Positions 63,021-64,000 of a stretch of DNA of 64,000 nucleotides are shown piece by piece (within the stretch, counting starts at the first letter, position 1; each line of letters begins with the position of its first letter). Under the pieces are notes generated by a model. The model made no database searches. It was given only the letters and a program-made list of their open reading frames with translations, and was not told the origin of the DNA. The DNA is taken from contig JAEWST010000118.1 of NCBI GenBank assembly GCA_023398105.1, forward strand, positions 1 to 64,000. Direction: 5' to 3'. This DNA comes from Bacillota bacterium. Lineage in GTDB: Bacteria; Bacillota; Clostridia; Acetivibrionales; DSM-1351. The position numbers were made by a program, and so were the translations under genes.

Positions 63021-63274
63021 TTGAAATGTGTACAATTTTGTAACCGTTAACATTTGCAAGCGTCACAAACTACCAATTTTGTGAATTAGCCTTAATATAG
63101 CTAACCAATTCATCTGCATTTGCTTATGCTAGAGTAGCAAATGTATCAGCAGCAATTCTGACATTGATAATAATGCCTTAAAAATCAAACTATTACCACG
63201 ATAATTGCCACGATATCTATTTGTGCGACGGCTAAAAACTGAGAATGAACAAATGCTAGATCTTAGTAATTACT

Positions 63275-63357
63275 AATTTATTGTAATTATTTCGGTAACA
63301 AACCAATGATAAGTTTGAACGCTGATAGACTTTTCATGTGGGAAAGTTGGGTTAAGT
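63275..63357 (+). repeat. R2 right-half copy
   Basis: TTATTTCGGTAACAAACCAATGATAAG (in parts), GAACGCTGATAGACTTTTC and GTGGGAAAGTTGGGTTAAG match the R2 right half; no left end. A second right-end fragment (GGTGTACTTTTTATGTG, AAAGTTGAG) lies at 63543-63577, 40 bases before the next gene. Confidence 0.7.
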
Positions 63358-63617
63358 AATTTTAAGGTATTCTTACCTATATGCTGTAAATAAAGATATA
63401 CATGTGATATAATTCATAAGTAATATATGGAATAAAAAAATTAATAACTCAGGCTTCTGTACATATAAGTTAGCTAAAACCTTTTATATTAATATAGAGA
63501 ATAATTGAATGTAAATTGTGTGAACACTGTTTTTAGTTGGAGTACTGGTGTACTTTTTATGTGTGAAAGTTGAGTTGAAATATTATAATGTAAAATTGAA
63601 ACATAAATGGAGGTCGT

Positions 63618-64000
63618 ATGCCAAAGAAAGTTACAATGGATACAATAGCGAAGAAACTTGGAATATCAAAGAATACAGTTTCTTTAGCATTGAGAGGGAT
63701 GTCAGGTATTAGTGAAACAACACGAAAAGCAATCGAAGATACTGCCACAAGCATGGGATATCAATATAAGTCAAACGCTGTTAAGTCTTTAAATACACGT
63801 AACCTATGCCTTGTTATTGCAAAAAGCACCCGTGATTCAATTGGATTTTTCAGCTATATTCAGCTAGGCATAGAAGATGAGGCAAGAAAGAACAATGTAA
63901 ATACAATAATACACTATTATGATGAGAATGAAGACATTTTTGGAATGCCAAATTGCATAAAGGACGGAATGATTTCAGGAATAATTACTCTTGGAAGAAA
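63618..64000 (+). CDS. LacI-family transcriptional regulator (5' part, cut by window end)
   Basis: The first 127 residues. MPKKVTMDTIAKKLGISKNTVSLALRG (HTH and hinge pattern of LacI/GalR) is followed by SGISETTRKAIEDTATSMGY, then the periplasmic-binding-like effector domain beginning NLCLVIAKS. It probably controls sugar use genes to the right of the window. The ATG follows TGGAGG. Not a pseudogene: the frame is open to the window edge. Confidence 0.93.
   Translation, partial: MPKKVTMDTIAKKLGISKNTVSLALRGMSGISETTRKAIEDTATSMGYQYKSNAVKSLNTRNLCLVIAKSTRDSIGFFSYIQLGIEDEARKNNVNTIIHYYDENEDIFGMPNCIKDGMISGIITLGR

Overview
The window is AT-rich chromosomal DNA from a spore-forming, anaerobic, plant-fibre-degrading Firmicute. 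The best guess is the Ruminiclostridium (Clostridium cellulolyticum) group. Reasons: sporulation genes spread through the window (ytaF, spoIIID, spoVG, spoVT, yabP, yabQ), a fermentative adhE with Rex-type operators, the [FeFe]-hydrogenase maturase hydE, and a dockerin-bearing SGNH esterase whose dockerin has the two calcium-loop repeats with Ala-Leu/Ala-Val recognition positions familiar from that group. This assignment comes from remembered family features, not from a search.

Layout. 1-5000: 5' part of a minus-strand T-box leader (its gene lies off the left edge), ytaF, a DUF1836 regulator, an SGNH hydrolase, a TPR protein and a 37-kDa nucleoid-associated protein. 5200-6600: a CapA-like protein. 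7200-14200: a signalling block of GAF/HD-GYP phosphodiesterase, CHASE2-adenylate cyclase and DUF3307 membrane protein (24-bp gaps), then a secreted SLH/NHL-repeat protein and a secreted FecR-domain protein with an Asn/Gly-rich repeat tail. 14400-17500: a possible structured regulatory RNA, deoB, cobU, cobS. 18000-23100: adhE behind three Rex-like sites, hydE, cysK. 23500-32700: a copper-amine-oxidase-stalk/Kelch protein, then spoIIID, an unknown membrane-anchored protein, mbl, flgF/flgG/flgJ-like genes, a phosphodiester glycosidase and fabZ, close to the Bacillus spoIIID-mbl-flhO-flhP-fabZ order.

33000-51000 resembles the Bacillus purR-spoVG-glmU-prs-pth-mfd-spoVT-yabN(mazG)-yabO-yabP-yabQ-divIC-yabR region, with murC, ssb and a PpiC foldase added. 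The glmU homologue has lost the nucleotidyltransferase signature but keeps its acetyltransferase half. 51000-64000: tRNA-Leu(UAA), a PatB-type lyase, an IS30-like remnant, a cyclophilin lipoprotein, initiator tRNA-Met, the dockerin-SGNH enzyme, a copper-amine-oxidase/transglutaminase protein, a GNAT acetyltransferase, a phasin-like/UbiB pair and the start of a LacI regulator.

The most unusual content is between the genes. At least four families of short dispersed repeats fill most of the larger gaps. R1 has nine copies of about 70-157 bp, all in the same orientation, with an IS200/IS605-type hairpin and TTATAACG ends. R2 is a MITE-like element with CTCAACTTTCCCA ends. R3 is a hairpin directly after two stop codons, one copy split by an R2 element. 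R4 has AAAGTCAATTAC ends. No complete transposase gene is in the window, so these look like non-autonomous elements moved in trans or fossils. Coordinates of repeat ends are read by eye.
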